Assembly (NCBI GenBank): GCA_963277665.1
Contig: OY728131.1
Coordinates: 1,397,239,315 to 1,397,303,314 of the forward strand
Reading direction: 5' to 3'
Length of the DNA: 64,000 nt
DNA from: Viscum album
Taxonomy: Eukaryota > Streptophyta > Magnoliopsida > Santalales > Viscaceae
Made by a program: the position numbers and the translations under genes. Below, piece after piece: positions 49,659-62,429 of the stretch. Below the pieces are notes generated by a model, which was not told the origin of the DNA, made no database searches, and saw nothing but the letters and a program-made list of their open reading frames with translations. How positions within the stretch are numbered: position 1 is the first letter of the stretch; the number at the start of each line of letters is the position of its first letter.

Positions 49659-52600
49659 ATATAGAAACCCATGAATATCATACATAAATATTACATCATT
49701 TTAGATGAATATTGAATGAATTATAAAAAAATAAATTCCTAAGGATCGTATTGGTTTAGTAAAATTGGATACTAGATAAAATATATTCTTATTTCATGAA
49801 ATATATTCAATATCTCCCATAAAGATCATAAAATTATGTACTCTTCATAGACATACCCTACTTAAAACATTTTTTCATAACCTAGGGAAAGGAAACATAA
49901 GAAAGGGTGAGATTGGATGCTCAGTAAGGGTAAACAAGGTAAGTACGTAAACATAATGTGAGAATAAGGGTATTATAATGTGATCATAACAAATGAAATA
50001 CACAGCCTGGATATCAAATATCAAAATCTCGGTTCATGGCATAAATATTGGTAGTTTATAAGACATTAATCTCAAAGAAATAAAACAACATGAGCTATGA
50101 GAGCATAACATTAGCATTATACATAGAATTGTGGAATACACATAATCATATAAAATATTATGTCATGAATACCCACCAATACAATCATAACATGTTAGGC
50201 TTAGGATAACCACCCATGTACCTGCGTTTGTCTTGGGATAACCTCTAATGTATCCTATTTAGGGATTGGAATAACATTACGTGTACCTTATTTCAAGCTT
50301 GGTAAAACCACCCGTGTACCCTATTTTGTGCTTGGGATAACCTCTTGTGTACCTTATTTTGGGTATGGGATAACCTCCCATGTACCCTTTAAGATCATAT
50401 TATACTAATCATTACCCAATGTATTGGAGGGAGATATAGGTCCTACCCGTCACATGATGAAAATCATATGCATGTATTCAATAAGATCATAAAACATTCA
50501 TCATATCATAACCCATGAAATGAAATGGGATTTATAAACATTTCATCATATCACAGCCCGTGGAAAATAAACAAGTGTCATTGTCATTTAATCATTTCAT
50601 CATAAGATAACTCATGAAAAGATCTGGGTTTTAGAATCATTTTACCATGGTATAACCTGTGGTAGAGAAACATGTTTCCTAATAATGTTTTCATTATAAA
50701 CATAAACCAAATAATTAAATAATAAGAATGGTATTATTATATAATATACATATTAAATCATAAGTAACATAAAATTATTTCATCTTATATGGAAAATTAT
50801 TTTGAAAGATAACTTGATAATTTCTTGAGGAAAATAACCTTTTTTAAAATAACAATTTAAAACTAAATATTATAAAATGTCTTTGAAATCCTTTTATTTG
50901 GAAGTAAAATTTGAAAAATTACAAAGAAATATTTAAAAACCATTTAAAAATTTTATTGAGGAAAATATAATTTCATCTTTAAGAAAAAAAAATTAAAATA
51001 TAAATCATTTTAAAATTCCTTTCCATTAAAAATAACATTGAAAACTTATAAAGGAATCTTTAAAAACCATTTACAAAATTTCTTGAGAAAAATATCATTT
51101 CAAATTAGATTTTTTTTTCATTTTTTTAAAAAATCATTTTTTTGAAAAAAACATTAAAAACGTATAAAGTGATATTTATAAATAATTTAAAAGTTTTTTG
51201 AAAACATTTTTTGGAAATAGGGTTTTGGAAGAAAAGTGGTATTCAAACGAAGTGAGAAATAAAAATGACTCTTCCTAGAAATATTATTTTTAAATTTTGA
51301 GTAAATAAAGGGTAGAAAATGATGGTAAAACATGTTTTCTCATGATATAATTATATTAGAATAAAATTCATGAGTTTATTGAGATATGGATCATAATATT
51401 TCATCATTGGAAACATAATCATAAATAATCCTGATGAACAATGAAATTGAAACATAAAATCTCTATAACATTGATAACATTGAATTATAATATTTAAGAA
51501 AGAGATATCCAAAAATGGATATGTAAATAACCATAATTTTAAGGATAATAATGATAAAATACATTTATGTGAAGTATATACACCATATAAAAGAAACCCT
51601 TGGTGAATGTTTCTTGTGTCTCACATAAAATACAAGTGAGACAGAAATCTATTACCTCTTTAGTAATATTTTGGATCCTAAGCCCCAATAAAGAATAAAA
51701 TCAAATGAAACTTAAAATATAATTAAATCAAGAATATTAATGATATAACATGTCAAAGGGGCAGTCTATACACCACAAAAAATAAATAAGTGGTGGATTT
51801 TCATATGTCTCCCAGAAATAAAAGACTGACTAGAAATCTCATACCTTAAGTATTGACTTCCTTCGTACACTTTCAAAAATCATGTATAATAAATATAATT
51901 TTATTATAAATATATTAATGAACCCTAAATATACACACATATATATAATACCATATATTATTTGTTTATAAAATTTCATTACCTGTTTAGTAACAATTCC
52001 ATGTTAAAGTCACGTTTCGGGAAATAACTGCTTTGTTTTTTGTATATGTTTTGATTTGTAATTTTTGATCCTCATAAATTTATCATGGTTACATAATATA
52101 AATAAGGGTAAAAATGATATAAATATAATATATATTCATTATAAATTTATTTATAGTGATCCATACAAGTCATTGATAGAAAATGAAATACACTGTTCAT
52201 GAAGACGGTAAACCGTACGTACGCCTGAACATTGTTTCCAGTTTCTATAAGGAAATAAATAAAGAGTGATATGTAATATATTACCATTATATGATAATTT
52301 TTATTTTATATAAATCACATTTTTTCATTAAACCCATATTTATTACCATCCATATAAAGCATGGATGAATCACATCGCTTTGTGAGTTAGTTGTCCATAA
52401 TACACAAGAAAAACATTATCGTATTCCCACAAAATAGAAAGTAAGAATAAGAATGAGATTTGATGATTATATAATTATAATAATATTATAAGTATCATAT
52501 ATAAAAAATAAATCCATAATTATATACATCTGTGATATGTGGTAATAAAAAATGAATGACCTCAGTTTGTGAGGCAGTTGTTCACCGTACACATGAATGA

Positions 52601-54145
52601 TGATTTCGTAACCCATTTGATATAAGAGGAGATGATTTTATGTCATGAAATAATGATAAAAACATCTCAGTATATGTAATTTACCTTTTTTATTATATAA
52701 TAAAGGTTTAATAATAATCTAAGGAGGTTGAGGAATAAATAAACTAAAACACTTGATTATGAACGTTACCTCTTTTTTGGGAAACTTCTTTTAGTTTGCA
52801 TAAAAAGGAATCTTAGGTAAGATTTATGGAAAAAAATAAGGATTATAAGATGAGTTTAAGGAATTATATAATTTATTTGGGTAGGTATTGGAAAAATAAA
52901 TGTGTTTTGAAAGTATGAATAAGAGAGGAGAGGGGGGAGGGGGGGCTTTTATAAGTGAGGTGAGTGGGACACTTATAATTTTTGAAAAAAGGTGTACCCC
53001 CATTATTCAAATTAAAAAGGCTAAAAAATATAAAATTATTGATAATTGAAGATATAAGGTCTATATATGGTTATTAAAGGAGTTTTGGATATGTTTTGGG
53101 TCATTTTTAACCCTTATTTATTAGTTTAACCCCCAATAAATTGATTTCTACCTTAACCATGACAAATAATTTTTACTGTCTTTATTATTAATTATTGTAA
53201 AAAATTAAGTAAAAATTATTAAATAATATAAGTTATATTTATTATAAAATATGGAATAAAGTTTTCTAAATTATATTCATATAAGTTACAAAATTTAATT
53301 TAAATTAATCTACAAATGTGATGAGAAAGCGGGTTTTCAAAGAGAAAAATGTTCAATAGTTTAAAAAGTTTTTATATAAAAAATAAATATGAAAATGATT
53401 ACAATGAAATAAATTGGAGTAATAGATATATAAATTAAATAATTTTTCTTTTAAAAACATCTTAAAATAATTTTTAATATTTTAAAATCTTTAAATGAAA
53501 TGACAATTCTTAATAAAAACAAAAAAAATCACTATTCATAAAAAAAATTAAAATCTTATAAAATTATAAAAAATTCACCCTAATATAATTTTTACATGAT
53601 GATATTAGAATTAAATTTATTTTTTAAAATAAATTTTCTATAAGTTTCAAAAATTAATTTTAAAATAAGTGAATAAAAAGGAACCAGAATACAGTTTTAA
53701 GCATTAAGTTGGATTTATTATTATATCTTGTTTAGAAAACCCATATAATGAATATTAAATATTTTATTGCATATATATTATATATATTTAATTAAAATAA
53801 TTAAACTACAGTTTTTTAATTTATTCATATAAAATAAATTTGTGTTCATAAATTTTTTTTAGAAAAATATTCCCATTATTTTCAAATAATTTTTACTTTC
53901 ATTTAAAATTTATTGGTCAAAAAAGAATTCATTATATATAAATTTGTAAACCATATATTTTCATAATTTTCTTAATCCTATTCATATCCTATATTCCAAA
54001 ATCTAGGTGATAACTAGAATATTAAATAATAATATTTTAAAATTATGTCCTATTTCATTTAAACTCCGTGTTGAGTGTAACAAAAAACTTCAAAAAGATT
54101 AAATTCATTTTAAAAAAATATTTCAAAAAATATTGGGGTGTTATA
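49659..54145 (-). repeat. 5' LTR of gypsy-3 (about 4.5 kb)
   Basis: Start decayed from TGTAACACCCC (reads TATAACACCCC at 54145). The end is set by similarity to gypsy-1's LTR end and the adjoining primer site, to within about 5 bp. Very AT-rich over 50700-54100. Contains the 33-bp minisatellite. Confidence 0.68.
50200..50395. repeat. 33-bp minisatellite, six units
   Basis: Units start at 50200, 50232, 50265, 50298, 50331 and 50364: CTTGGGATAACCTC, then TGTACCTTATTTTG-like. Not seen at the matching place in gypsy-1's LTR. Confidence 0.82.
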
Positions 54146-55022
54146 TCGTGAGTTCCCAAGGATAACTTTCTACAAACCTTACCTTTAGGAATCCCTCACT
54201 TTCAAGTGAGTAGGAAACTATAAAGGAAGTAGCTTCCAATTAGATGAGATGGTTCAAGACATGAGCCAAGGTGAAACTAACTAAAAAGATATATATGTGT
54301 TAATGGAGGGATTATGCAACTCAAGCTAGGTAATAGCTCAAGGATCCCGCCTAAGGTCAATGTTGGTTTATCTTCCACTCGATAAACCAACAAGAAAATA
54401 TAATCTCATGATCATATCACTTATTTATTTTATTTATCAAGTGCATATTTATTTATTTATGTGATTCATGTTTTATGATGAATAAAAATGATCACATAAA
54501 GTAAATAATTAACAATCATGTAATATGAAATAAAATAAGGATATTATGTGTAAATTATTTTATCTAATATGGTTAATTAATTAGGTAAAACCCATATAAT
54601 ATTAACAAGTATTAAAATTGTAAAACAAATAGTATTTATGCATAAGATAAAATATTATCTCAAAAAAGGTTTGATATTTCATTCCATTACGTAGATTACA
54701 ATGTAACTATAGTTCATTTTAATTATTTTTTCCAAGTTAGGGTTCTTTAAATTATCAAGTGTACTAAAAAATATTTGAGTCAACTTAACTTTGATAACAT
54801 CAAGGATTTTATGTCTAAGAATTACTTGGTTTAATTTAGAGAAATGTTTTGAGGATATACAAGTATAAGATTTTAGGATTGGGTAGTCCACTCAAAATAT
54901 AAAGGAATTATGATTTATTATTTTTAGTAAGATCTCTTACCTAAAAACCTTCTCGTACTTTGTTAGGACCAATTATAAATTATGAGAAGGGGATTATGGA
55001 TCATTGCGACTAGAATATCTAT
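54146..55022 (+). mobile_element. Diverged copia leader fragment related to copies A-D
   Basis: Follows the copia leader in order: GAGATGGTTCAAGACATGAG..., TAATCTCATGATCATATCAC (like 7805-7830), GGGTAGTCCACTC (like 8281), GAGAAGGGGATTATGGATC (like 8383). It is cut at the left by gypsy-3 and at the right by the LTR at 55023. More diverged than A-D from each other. Confidence 0.72.
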
Positions 55023-55602
55023 TATGACCTGACCGTAATTGGGGATTGAGTCACAAATACCCCAAGCGTACCTCCATAGGCTAGGGGTAGGTGACCAGTA
55101 CTGAAGGAATAACTAACCTGGGTAGGACTTTACCTAAGTACCTGTATACACACACACAAAACTATCTCAATGAAAAGGTGAAAAGGGACAAAGAAAAAGA
55201 ATAAAAATACTAAAGAAACAACAATTCATGTAGCACCTCTAGACAATACAAGAGTACAATAGTGTAAATTGAAAATTAAGGGAAAAAATACATGACCACC
55301 ATACACAGTCCAATGTACCAGGTATCTATAAGTTCCTCTAAAATCATCGCTGACCTATCTGTCATCTTCATAAGAACCGACACGTGTGGGAAAATCCCAT
55401 GTAGTGGTGAGTGTATACATACCCACTAGGACACCATAAAAGTTTAAAGGGGAGAAATAAGAGATACAAAAGGAATATAAAGATAGTAGATATTAAACAA
55501 GATGGAAATCAAATGAAGAAAGAGAAAGAGTAGCCTCATCCAATCATAGAATCCTCAACACAATGAGTTGATGATGTATATGTTGAGTCTTTTTCACCTA
55601 TA

Positions 55603-55605
55603 GAT
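55603..55605. repeat. CACTA target-site duplication GAT (left)
   Basis: GAT precedes CACTA here and follows TAGTG at 63430-63432; 3 bp is the CACTA standard. Confidence 0.85.
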
Positions 55606-55624
55606 CACTACTGAAAATAAGGCC
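55606..55624 (+). repeat. CACTA terminal inverted repeat (left)
   Basis: CACTACTGAAAATAAGG; pairs imperfectly with 63412-63429. Confidence 0.85.
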
Positions 55625-55627
55625 ATT

Positions 55628-55834
55628 AGCGACCGCCATTGGCGGTCGCTAAAGGCCTTTAGCGGCCGCTCAGCGACCGCCACTGGCGGTCGCTGTTGCC
55701 TCATCGCTATAGGCTTTTAGCGACCGCCAATGGCGGTCGCTATAGAAGGCCGACAGATCAGCCTTCAGCGACCGCTTGGCGGTCGCTGAAGCCCCCTGCC
55801 GGGCACCCTATAGAGACCGCCATATGCGGTCGCT
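55628..55834. repeat. Left subterminal palindromes of the CACTA element
   Basis: Five inverted repeats with arms AGCGACCGCC/GGCGGTCGCT or close: 55628-55650, 55672-55694, 55719-55741, 55767-55787 and 55813-55834. In CACTA elements such subterminal motifs are the binding sites of the TNPA protein (established for En/Spm; inferred here). Confidence 0.85.
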
Positions 55835-56044
55835 ATTCTAAAGAAATTTTTTTTTAAATTTTTTTTATTGAATTGAATATATAAATATATAAATAAATAT
55901 ATATATATATATTCATATATATAATATTAAATACAATATTTTAAATATATATATATATATAATATATTTTAAATGTTTTAATATATATTTAATATATATA
56001 TAATATCAAATCATTGTGATATAATAATTTAAAAACTTCGATTC
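55835..56044. other. AT-rich spacer with (TA)n
   Basis: Nearly pure A/T with several ATATAT tracts; nothing else seen. It separates the subterminal repeats from the satellite. Confidence 0.8.
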
Positions 56045-59000
56045 AAGAAATAATCTCATTTCAGGTCTTTCGGAGCACGTTTGCTCCGAATGGGACCGCC
56101 GCACGCCGTTTTGGTGTTTTATGGCGCCGGAAACGCGTTTCCGGCCGCCGCGGTCACACGGCACCTCCGAATGAGGTGCCGTCTGGCCGACCATTTCAAA
56201 ATTCACGCCTCAGATGTTGTCATACGGTTTCGTGGTATTCGGAGGTCGTTCGGGTGGTTTTGACCCCCCAACGGGCCATTTCAGCGCGCGCCGCGCTGCT
56301 GAAAACGACACAATCAGACGTGCCGCGCGCACCGCACGTCCGATGGACGTGCGGCCTCCTCCTGCAACTCAGGAATAATATTTCTATCGTTCTCGTGCGG
56401 TTTCAGGTCGTTCGGAGCACGTTTGCTTCGAATTGGACCGCCGCACGCCGTTTTGGTGTTTTAGGGCGCCGGAAACGCGTTTCCGGCCACCGCGGTCAAA
56501 CGGCACCTCCGAATGAGGTTCCGTCTAGCCGAACATTTCACAATTCACGCCCCGGAGGTTGTCGTACGGTTTCGTGGCATTCGGAGGTTGTTCGGGTGGT
56601 TTTGAACCCCCAACGCGCCATTTCAGCGCGCGCCGCGCTGCTGAAAAGGACACAATCGGACGTGCTCTGCGCACCGCACGTCCGATGGATGTGCGGCCTC
56701 CTCCTGCATCTCAGGAATAATATTTCTATCGTTCCCGTGCAGTTTCAGGTCGTTCGGAGCACGTTTGCTCCGAATTGGACCGCCGCACGCCGTTTTGGTG
56801 TTTAATGGCGTCGGAAACGCGTTTCCGGCCGCCGCGGTCACACGGCACCTCCGAATGAGGTGCCGTCTGGCCGACCATTTCAAAATTCACGCCCCAGATG
56901 TTGTCGTACGGTTTCGTGGCATTCAGAGGTCATTCGGGTGGTTTTGACCCCCCAACGCGCCATTTCAGCGCGCGCCGCGCTGCTGAAAACGACACAATTA
57001 GACGTGCCGCGCGCACCGCACGTCCGATTGATGTGCGGCCTCCTCCTGCATCTCAATAATAATATTTATATCGTTCTCGTGCGGTTTCAGGTCGTTCGGA
57101 GCATGTTTGCTCCGAATGGGACCGCCGCACGCCGTTTTGGTGTTTTATGGCGCCGGAAACGCGTTTCCGGCCGCCGCGGTCACACGGCACCTCCGAATGA
57201 GGTGCCGTCTGGTCGACCATTCACAATTCACGCCCCACGGTTTCGTGGCATTCGGAGGTCGTTCAGGTGGTTTTGACCCCCCAACGCGCCATTTCAGCGC
57301 GCGCCGCGCTGCTGAAAAGGGACACAATCGGACGTGTCGTGCGCACCGCACGTCCGATGGACGTGCGGCCTCCTCCTGCATCTCAGGAATAATATTTCTA
57401 TCGTTCCCGTGCGGTTTCAGGTCGTTCGGAGCACGTTTGCTCCGAATTGGACCGCCGCACGCCGTTTTGGTGTTTTAGGGCGCCGGAAATGCGTTTCTGG
57501 CCGCCGCGGTCAAACGACACCTTCGAATGAGGTGCCGTCTAGCCGACCATTTCACAATTCACGCCCCGGATGTTTTCGTACGGTTTCGTGGCATTCGGAG
57601 GTCGTTCGGGTGGTTTTGACCCCCCAACGCGCCATTTCAGCGGGCGCCGCGCTGCTGAAAAGGACACAATCGGACTTGCCGCGCGCACCGCATGTCCGAT
57701 GGACGTACGGCCTCCTCCTGCATCTCAGGAATAATATTTCTATCGTTCCCGTGCGGTTTCAGGTCGTTCGGAGCACGTTTTCTCCGAATGGGACCGCCGC
57801 ACGCCGTTTTGGTGTTTTATGGCGCCAGAAACGCGTTTACGGCCGTCGCGGTCACACGGCACCTCCGAATGAGGTGCCATCTAGCCGACCATTTCACAAT
57901 TCACGCCCCGGATGTTTTCGTACGGTTTCGTGGCATTCGGAGGTCGTTCGGGTGGTTTTGACCCCCCAACGCGCCATTTCAGCGCGCGCCGCGCTGCTGA
58001 AAAGGACACAATCGGACGTGCCGCGCGCACCGCACGTCCGATGGACGTGCGGCCTCCTCTTACATCTCAGGAATAATATATCTATCGTTCCCGTGTGGTT
58101 TCAGGTCGTTCGGAGCACGTTTGCTCCGAATTGGACCGCCGCACGCCGTTTTGGTGTTTAATGGTGCCGGAAACGCGTTTCCGGCCGCCGCGGTCACACG
58201 ACACCTCAGAATGAGGTACCGTCTAGCCGACCATTTCAAAATTCACGCCCTGGATGTTGTCGTACGGTTTCGTGGCATTCGGAGGTCGTTCGGGTGGTTT
58301 TGACCCCCCAACGCGCCATTTCAGCGCGCGCCACGCTGCTGAAAAGCACACAATCGGACGTGCGCGCGCACCGCACGTCCGATGGACGTGCGGCCTCCTC
58401 ATACATCTCAGGAATAATATTTCTATCGTTCCCGTGCGGTTTCAGGTCGTTCGGAGCACGTTTTCTCCGAATTGGACCGTCGCACACCGTTTTGGTGTTT
58501 AATGGCGCCGAAAACGCGTTTCCGGCCGCCGCGGTCACACGGCACCTCCGAATGAGGTTCCGTCTGGCCGACCATTTCACAATTCATGCCCCGGATGTTG
58601 TCGTATGGTTTCGTGTCATTCGGAGGTCGTTCGGGTGGTTTTGACCCCCCAACGCGCCATTTCAGCGCGCGCCGCGCTGCTGAAAAGGACACAATCGGAT
58701 GTGCCACGCGCACCGCACGTCCGATGGACGTGCGGCCTCCTCCTGCATCTCAGGAATAATATTTCTATCGTTCCCGTGCGGTTTCACGCCGTTCGGAGCA
58801 CGTGTGCTCCGAATTGGACCGCCGCACGCCTTTTTGGTGTTTTAGGGCGCCGGAAATGCGTTTCCGGACGCCGCGGTCAAACGGCACCTCCGAATGAGGT
58901 GTCGTCTGGCCGACCATTTCACAATTCACGCCCCGGATGTTGTCGTACGGTTTCGTGGCATTCGGAGGTCGTTCAGGTGGTTTTGACCCCCCAACGCGCC

Positions 59001-60064
59001 ATTTCAGCGCGCGCCGCACTGCTTAAAAGGACACAATCGGACGTGCCGTGCGCACCGCACGTCCGATGGACGTGCGGCCTCCTCCTGCATCTCAGGAATA
59101 ATATTTCTATCGTTCCTGTGCGGTTTCAGGTCGTTCGGAGCACGTTTTCTCTGAATGGGACCGCCGCACGCCGTTTTGGTGTTTTATGGCGCCGGAAACG
59201 CATTTCCGGCCGCCGCGGTCACACGGCACCTCCGAATGAGGTGCCGTCTGGCCGACCATTTCAAAATTCACGCCTCGGATGTTGTCGTACGGTTTAGTGG
59301 CATTCAGAGGTCGTTCGGGTGGTTTTGACCCCACAACGCGCCATTTCAGCGCGCGCCGCGCTACTGAAAAGGACACAATCGGACGTGTCGTACGCACCGC
59401 ACGTCCGATGACGTACGGCCTCCTCCTGCATCTCAGGAATAATATTTCTATCGTTCCCGTGCGGTTTCAGGTCGTTCGGAGCACGTTTTCTCCGAATGGG
59501 ACCGCCGCACGCCGTTTTGGTGTTTAATGGCGCTGGAAACGCGTTTCCGGCCGCCGTGGTCACACGGCACCTCCGAATGAGGTGCCGTCTGGCCGACCAT
59601 TTCACAATTCACGCCCCGGATGTTGTCGTACGGTTTCGTGGAATTCAGAGGTTGTTCGGGTGGTTTTGACCCCCCAATAGCCATTTCAGCGCTCGCCGCG
59701 CTGCTGAAAAGGACACAATCGGACGTGCCGCGCGCAACCGCACGTTCGATGGATGTGCGGACTCCTCCTACATCTCAGGAATAATATTTCTATCGTTCTT
59801 GTGCGGTTTCAGGTCGTTCGGAGCACGTTTTCTCCGAATTGGACCGCCGCACGCCGTTTTGGTGTTTTATGGCGCCGGAAACGCGTTTCCGGCCGCCGCG
59901 GTCACACGGAACCTCCGAATGAGGTTCCCTCTGGCCGACCATTTCACAATTCACGCCCCGGATGTTGTCGTACGGTTTCGTGGCATTCGGAGGTCGTTCG
60001 GGTGGTTTTGACCCCCCAACGCACCATTTCAGCGCGCGCCGCGCTGCTGAAAAGGACACAATCG
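56045..60064. repeat. Satellite array: 12 units of 342 bp
   Basis: The anchor GTTTTGGTG recurs at 56108, 56450, 56792, 57134, 57464, 57806, 58148, 58489, 58831, 59173, 59514 and 59856, a spacing of 341-342 bp except one of 330 (a 12-bp deletion). Units are CpG- and GC-rich and closely similar. Each has about five inverted repeats, including CCGGAAACGCGTTTCCGG, CGGCACCTC/GAGGTGCCG and CCGCACGTCC/GGACGTGCGG. Because 342 is a multiple of 3, open frames run through several units in more than one frame and strand; I do not treat them as genes. The last unit ends inside CACAATCGG and joins the G-rich array. Confidence 0.92.
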
Positions 60065-60555
60065 GGGGGCTGTACGGGGGTGGCGGGGGGCTGTACGGGG
60101 GTGCGGGGGGGCTGTACGGGGGTGCGGGGGGGGGGGGGGGGGGTGTACGGGGGTGCGGGAGGGGGGGGGGGGCTGTACGGGGGTGCGGGGGGGGGGGGGG
60201 GGGCTGTACGGGGGTGCGGGGGGCTGTACGGGGGTGGCAGGGGGCTGTACGGGGGTGGCGGGGGGCTGTACGGGGGTGCGGGGGGCTGTACGGGGGTGCG
60301 GGGGGGCTGTACGGGGGTGCGGGGGGCTGTACGGGGGGTGGCGGGGGCCTGTACGGGGGTGGTGGGGGGGGGGGGGGGGGCAGTACGGGGGTGCGGGGGG
60401 GTTGTACGGGGGTGCGGGGGGGCTGTACGGGGGTGCGTGGGGGGGGGGGGGGGGCTGTACGGGGGTGCGGGGGGCTGTACGGGGGTGCGGGGGGGGGGGG
60501 GGGGGGTGTACGGGGGTGCGGGCGGCTGTACGGGGGTGCGGGGGGCTCTCCGGGG
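60065..60555. repeat. G-rich minisatellite 1
   Basis: About 25 units of 17-20 bp or longer, based on CTGTACGGGGGTGCGGGGGG with variable G-run length. The plus strand is G-rich with many runs of four or more G. The Gly- and Pro-rich ORFs here are by-products. Confidence 0.92.
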
Positions 60556-60896
60556 GGTGCAAAGGGCCATCCCATTGATTACAAAAGTGAAAAATAAAAG
60601 TGATAACATCTAATTAATACATATTTCTTTTATCGATACCATACAGAAATTTATAAAAAATATATTGGATAATACATAATCTATAATATCAGATTTATTG
60701 ATCTGTTGGAATTAGTTCGACTTTTTCAAATGTAGAATCATTCAAGATTATCTGATCAATAACTCAATATGTGTATAAAATATTTAAAAGACCACCATGG
60801 ATGGTAATAATGCATTACTTAAATGAATAAATAAAGTACATCAATGTCAACCCTACCAGTAAAAACAAAAAACATATCTCGTGAATATATGGTGCG
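60556..60896. other. CACTA interior between minisatellite and TNPA-like gene end
   Basis: AT-rich, no gene seen; probably 3' untranslated or spacer sequence of the minus-strand gene. Confidence 0.5.
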
Positions 60897-62415
60897 TCAC
60901 GCGTTGTCATCACTGCTACCTCTTTCTGGTGGGCCAGGTGCCTACAACAAATAAACATTATAAATATTTTAATAACAAAAATAATTTAAATTAATACAGT
61001 ATATACCTACGTCGTATGATCCCCTGTACCATCAGCTCGACGCACATATTCCCGCAGTGCTCTAACCTCAGCTGTCAATTGCGCATTTGTCTCCTCGAAA
61101 GCGCGCAGCCGTGCCTCAAAATCTGACATCTACTGTGTCATATGAGCAACAGCAGGACCGACAACCGTAGCGCGTGACACTACAGAACGAGGAATCCCTG
61201 CTCCATAGGTCAAACTATAGCCATGCCCGTCCCGACCAATAATGCAATGAAAGATCTCATCCCGTCGCATGGGAAGCTGTCGCTGGTCCTCTGGCAGATG
61301 TTCTAACTCAGCTTCAAATTGATCCTGTGAAATATTTAAATATATATAAATATATATATGTTAATATATAGATTTATGTAATTATTGGTAAGTACAGACA
61401 CTTACTATCAATGCTGCAACCTCTGGATCATTGCGATCACGAGTCCTTATCCACACCGACATTTTATCAGTTGCTGCACCTTGCCCTCACAACTGTATAT
61501 TAAAAGAATATAAACACAAAACCATATTAATTAATAAATTAAAAAATGACTAATATATACCTCATGTCGGATCTGAGACACGTGACGAGTCCCGAGCCTG
61601 TGAGCTGGTCCCTGCAATGCTCGATTCTCCGAATGGCGTGTTGACACCTCCTACATTCAATTCATTCAAATTTCAAACAAATCACATATTCTTGAAAATA
61701 TATATACAACAAAATAATTAATATACAAACCGCAACACCCTCAGTAGACCAATATGCAACCAAGTCACGCCACTGAGCCGGGAGGACACCTCTCGGGACT
61801 TTTTCCAAAATGTCAAGGGCACCCACATTTGGTACCCCAGTGGTCCCTCTTCACTTTGCCTTTATGATCTTTCCACAGCTTACGGCATTTGCTCATACAC
61901 ACGGGCCGAAACTCTTCAGGGCATACTTTTAAATTTTTCTATAAAGAAAATAATCAAACATATTAGTATTCTTTATAAATAGAAAATAAAGTAAAATTAT
62001 TTTCTTACCTGAACCTCCCTCCATAGACGATCTAATGTGTCCTGAGGGATAGAAGCCCAATCACGCGTGGTCAATGGAAATCGATGTGGGTCACGTATGA
62101 TATGACCCAGCTGACGAATAAATGTCGGGGCATTCGGTCCCACGGGATGAAATACCTCATCAAATGAAACATCTATCGTCGTGTCAGAATTCCATGATAA
62201 TATGCCACGACCAGGGCCTCTCCTGCGAGAGGAAGAAGCAGCCGAGTCTGATCCTGTTGAAAAAAATTTTATATATAAATTGACAAATGATATATATATA
62301 TATATATATGTCAATTACATAAAAAATATAGACAATGACATTCAAACATACCTCGACCCTGAGACGTAGATGCCTCAGATGGATGATGTGGATTTTCTGC
62401 CTCTTCCCCTGACAT
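60897..62415 (-). pseudogene. TNPA-like protein gene of the CACTA element (Transposase_24 type), seven exons, damaged
   Basis: Minus-strand gene read from ATG 62415. Exons set by GT/AG borders and open frame: 62415-62352, 62253-62009, 61938-61731, 61650-61561, 61492-61406, 61324-61007, 60941-60897. The product starts MSGEEAENPHHPSEASTSQ. Exon 2 gives RRRGPGRGILSWNSDTT and DPHRFPLTTRDWASIP; exon 3 has AQWRDLVAYW; exon 4 STRHSENRALQGPAHRLGT; exon 6 IIGRDGHGYSLTYGAGIPRS and a heptad-like helix at the end. This order is that of plant Ptta/En/Spm Transposase_24 proteins, which bind the subterminal repeats. Lesions: one-base frameshift in exon 3 (about 61815), TGA at the start of exon 5, TAG at 61130-61132 in exon 6 and another at its end. 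I judge it a pseudogene, though splicing signals look intact; exon 5 and 7 borders are the least certain. Confidence 0.75.
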
Positions 62416-62429
62416 GTCTGCAGTGCGGC

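Larger units (their letters stand above)
47073..54145 (-). mobile_element. Gypsy-3: second, inverted copy of the gypsy-1 family
   Basis: 5' LTR 54145 to about 49659, primer-binding site 49656-49646, interior to 47073 where gypsy-2 begins. Its LTR shares words with gypsy-1's (near 52200 against 38080; 49700-49790 against 39780-39840) and its interior shares a 5' untranslated region and a gag zinc-knuckle region. It again lacks any pol domain. Confidence 0.72.

Noticed and set aside
54679..54891. 70-aa minus-strand ORF
   Set aside because: Lies antisense in a copia leader fragment and is not open in copies A-D.
59790..60609. Gly-rich and Pro-rich proteins from the G-rich minisatellite
   Set aside because: Low-complexity translation of short tandem repeats, open in opposite strands together.
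56176..60613. Long ORFs on both strands through the 342-bp satellite (up to 286 aa)
   Set aside because: The unit length is a multiple of three and the repeat is GC-rich, so several frames stay open at once. There is no start context, domain or single preferred frame.
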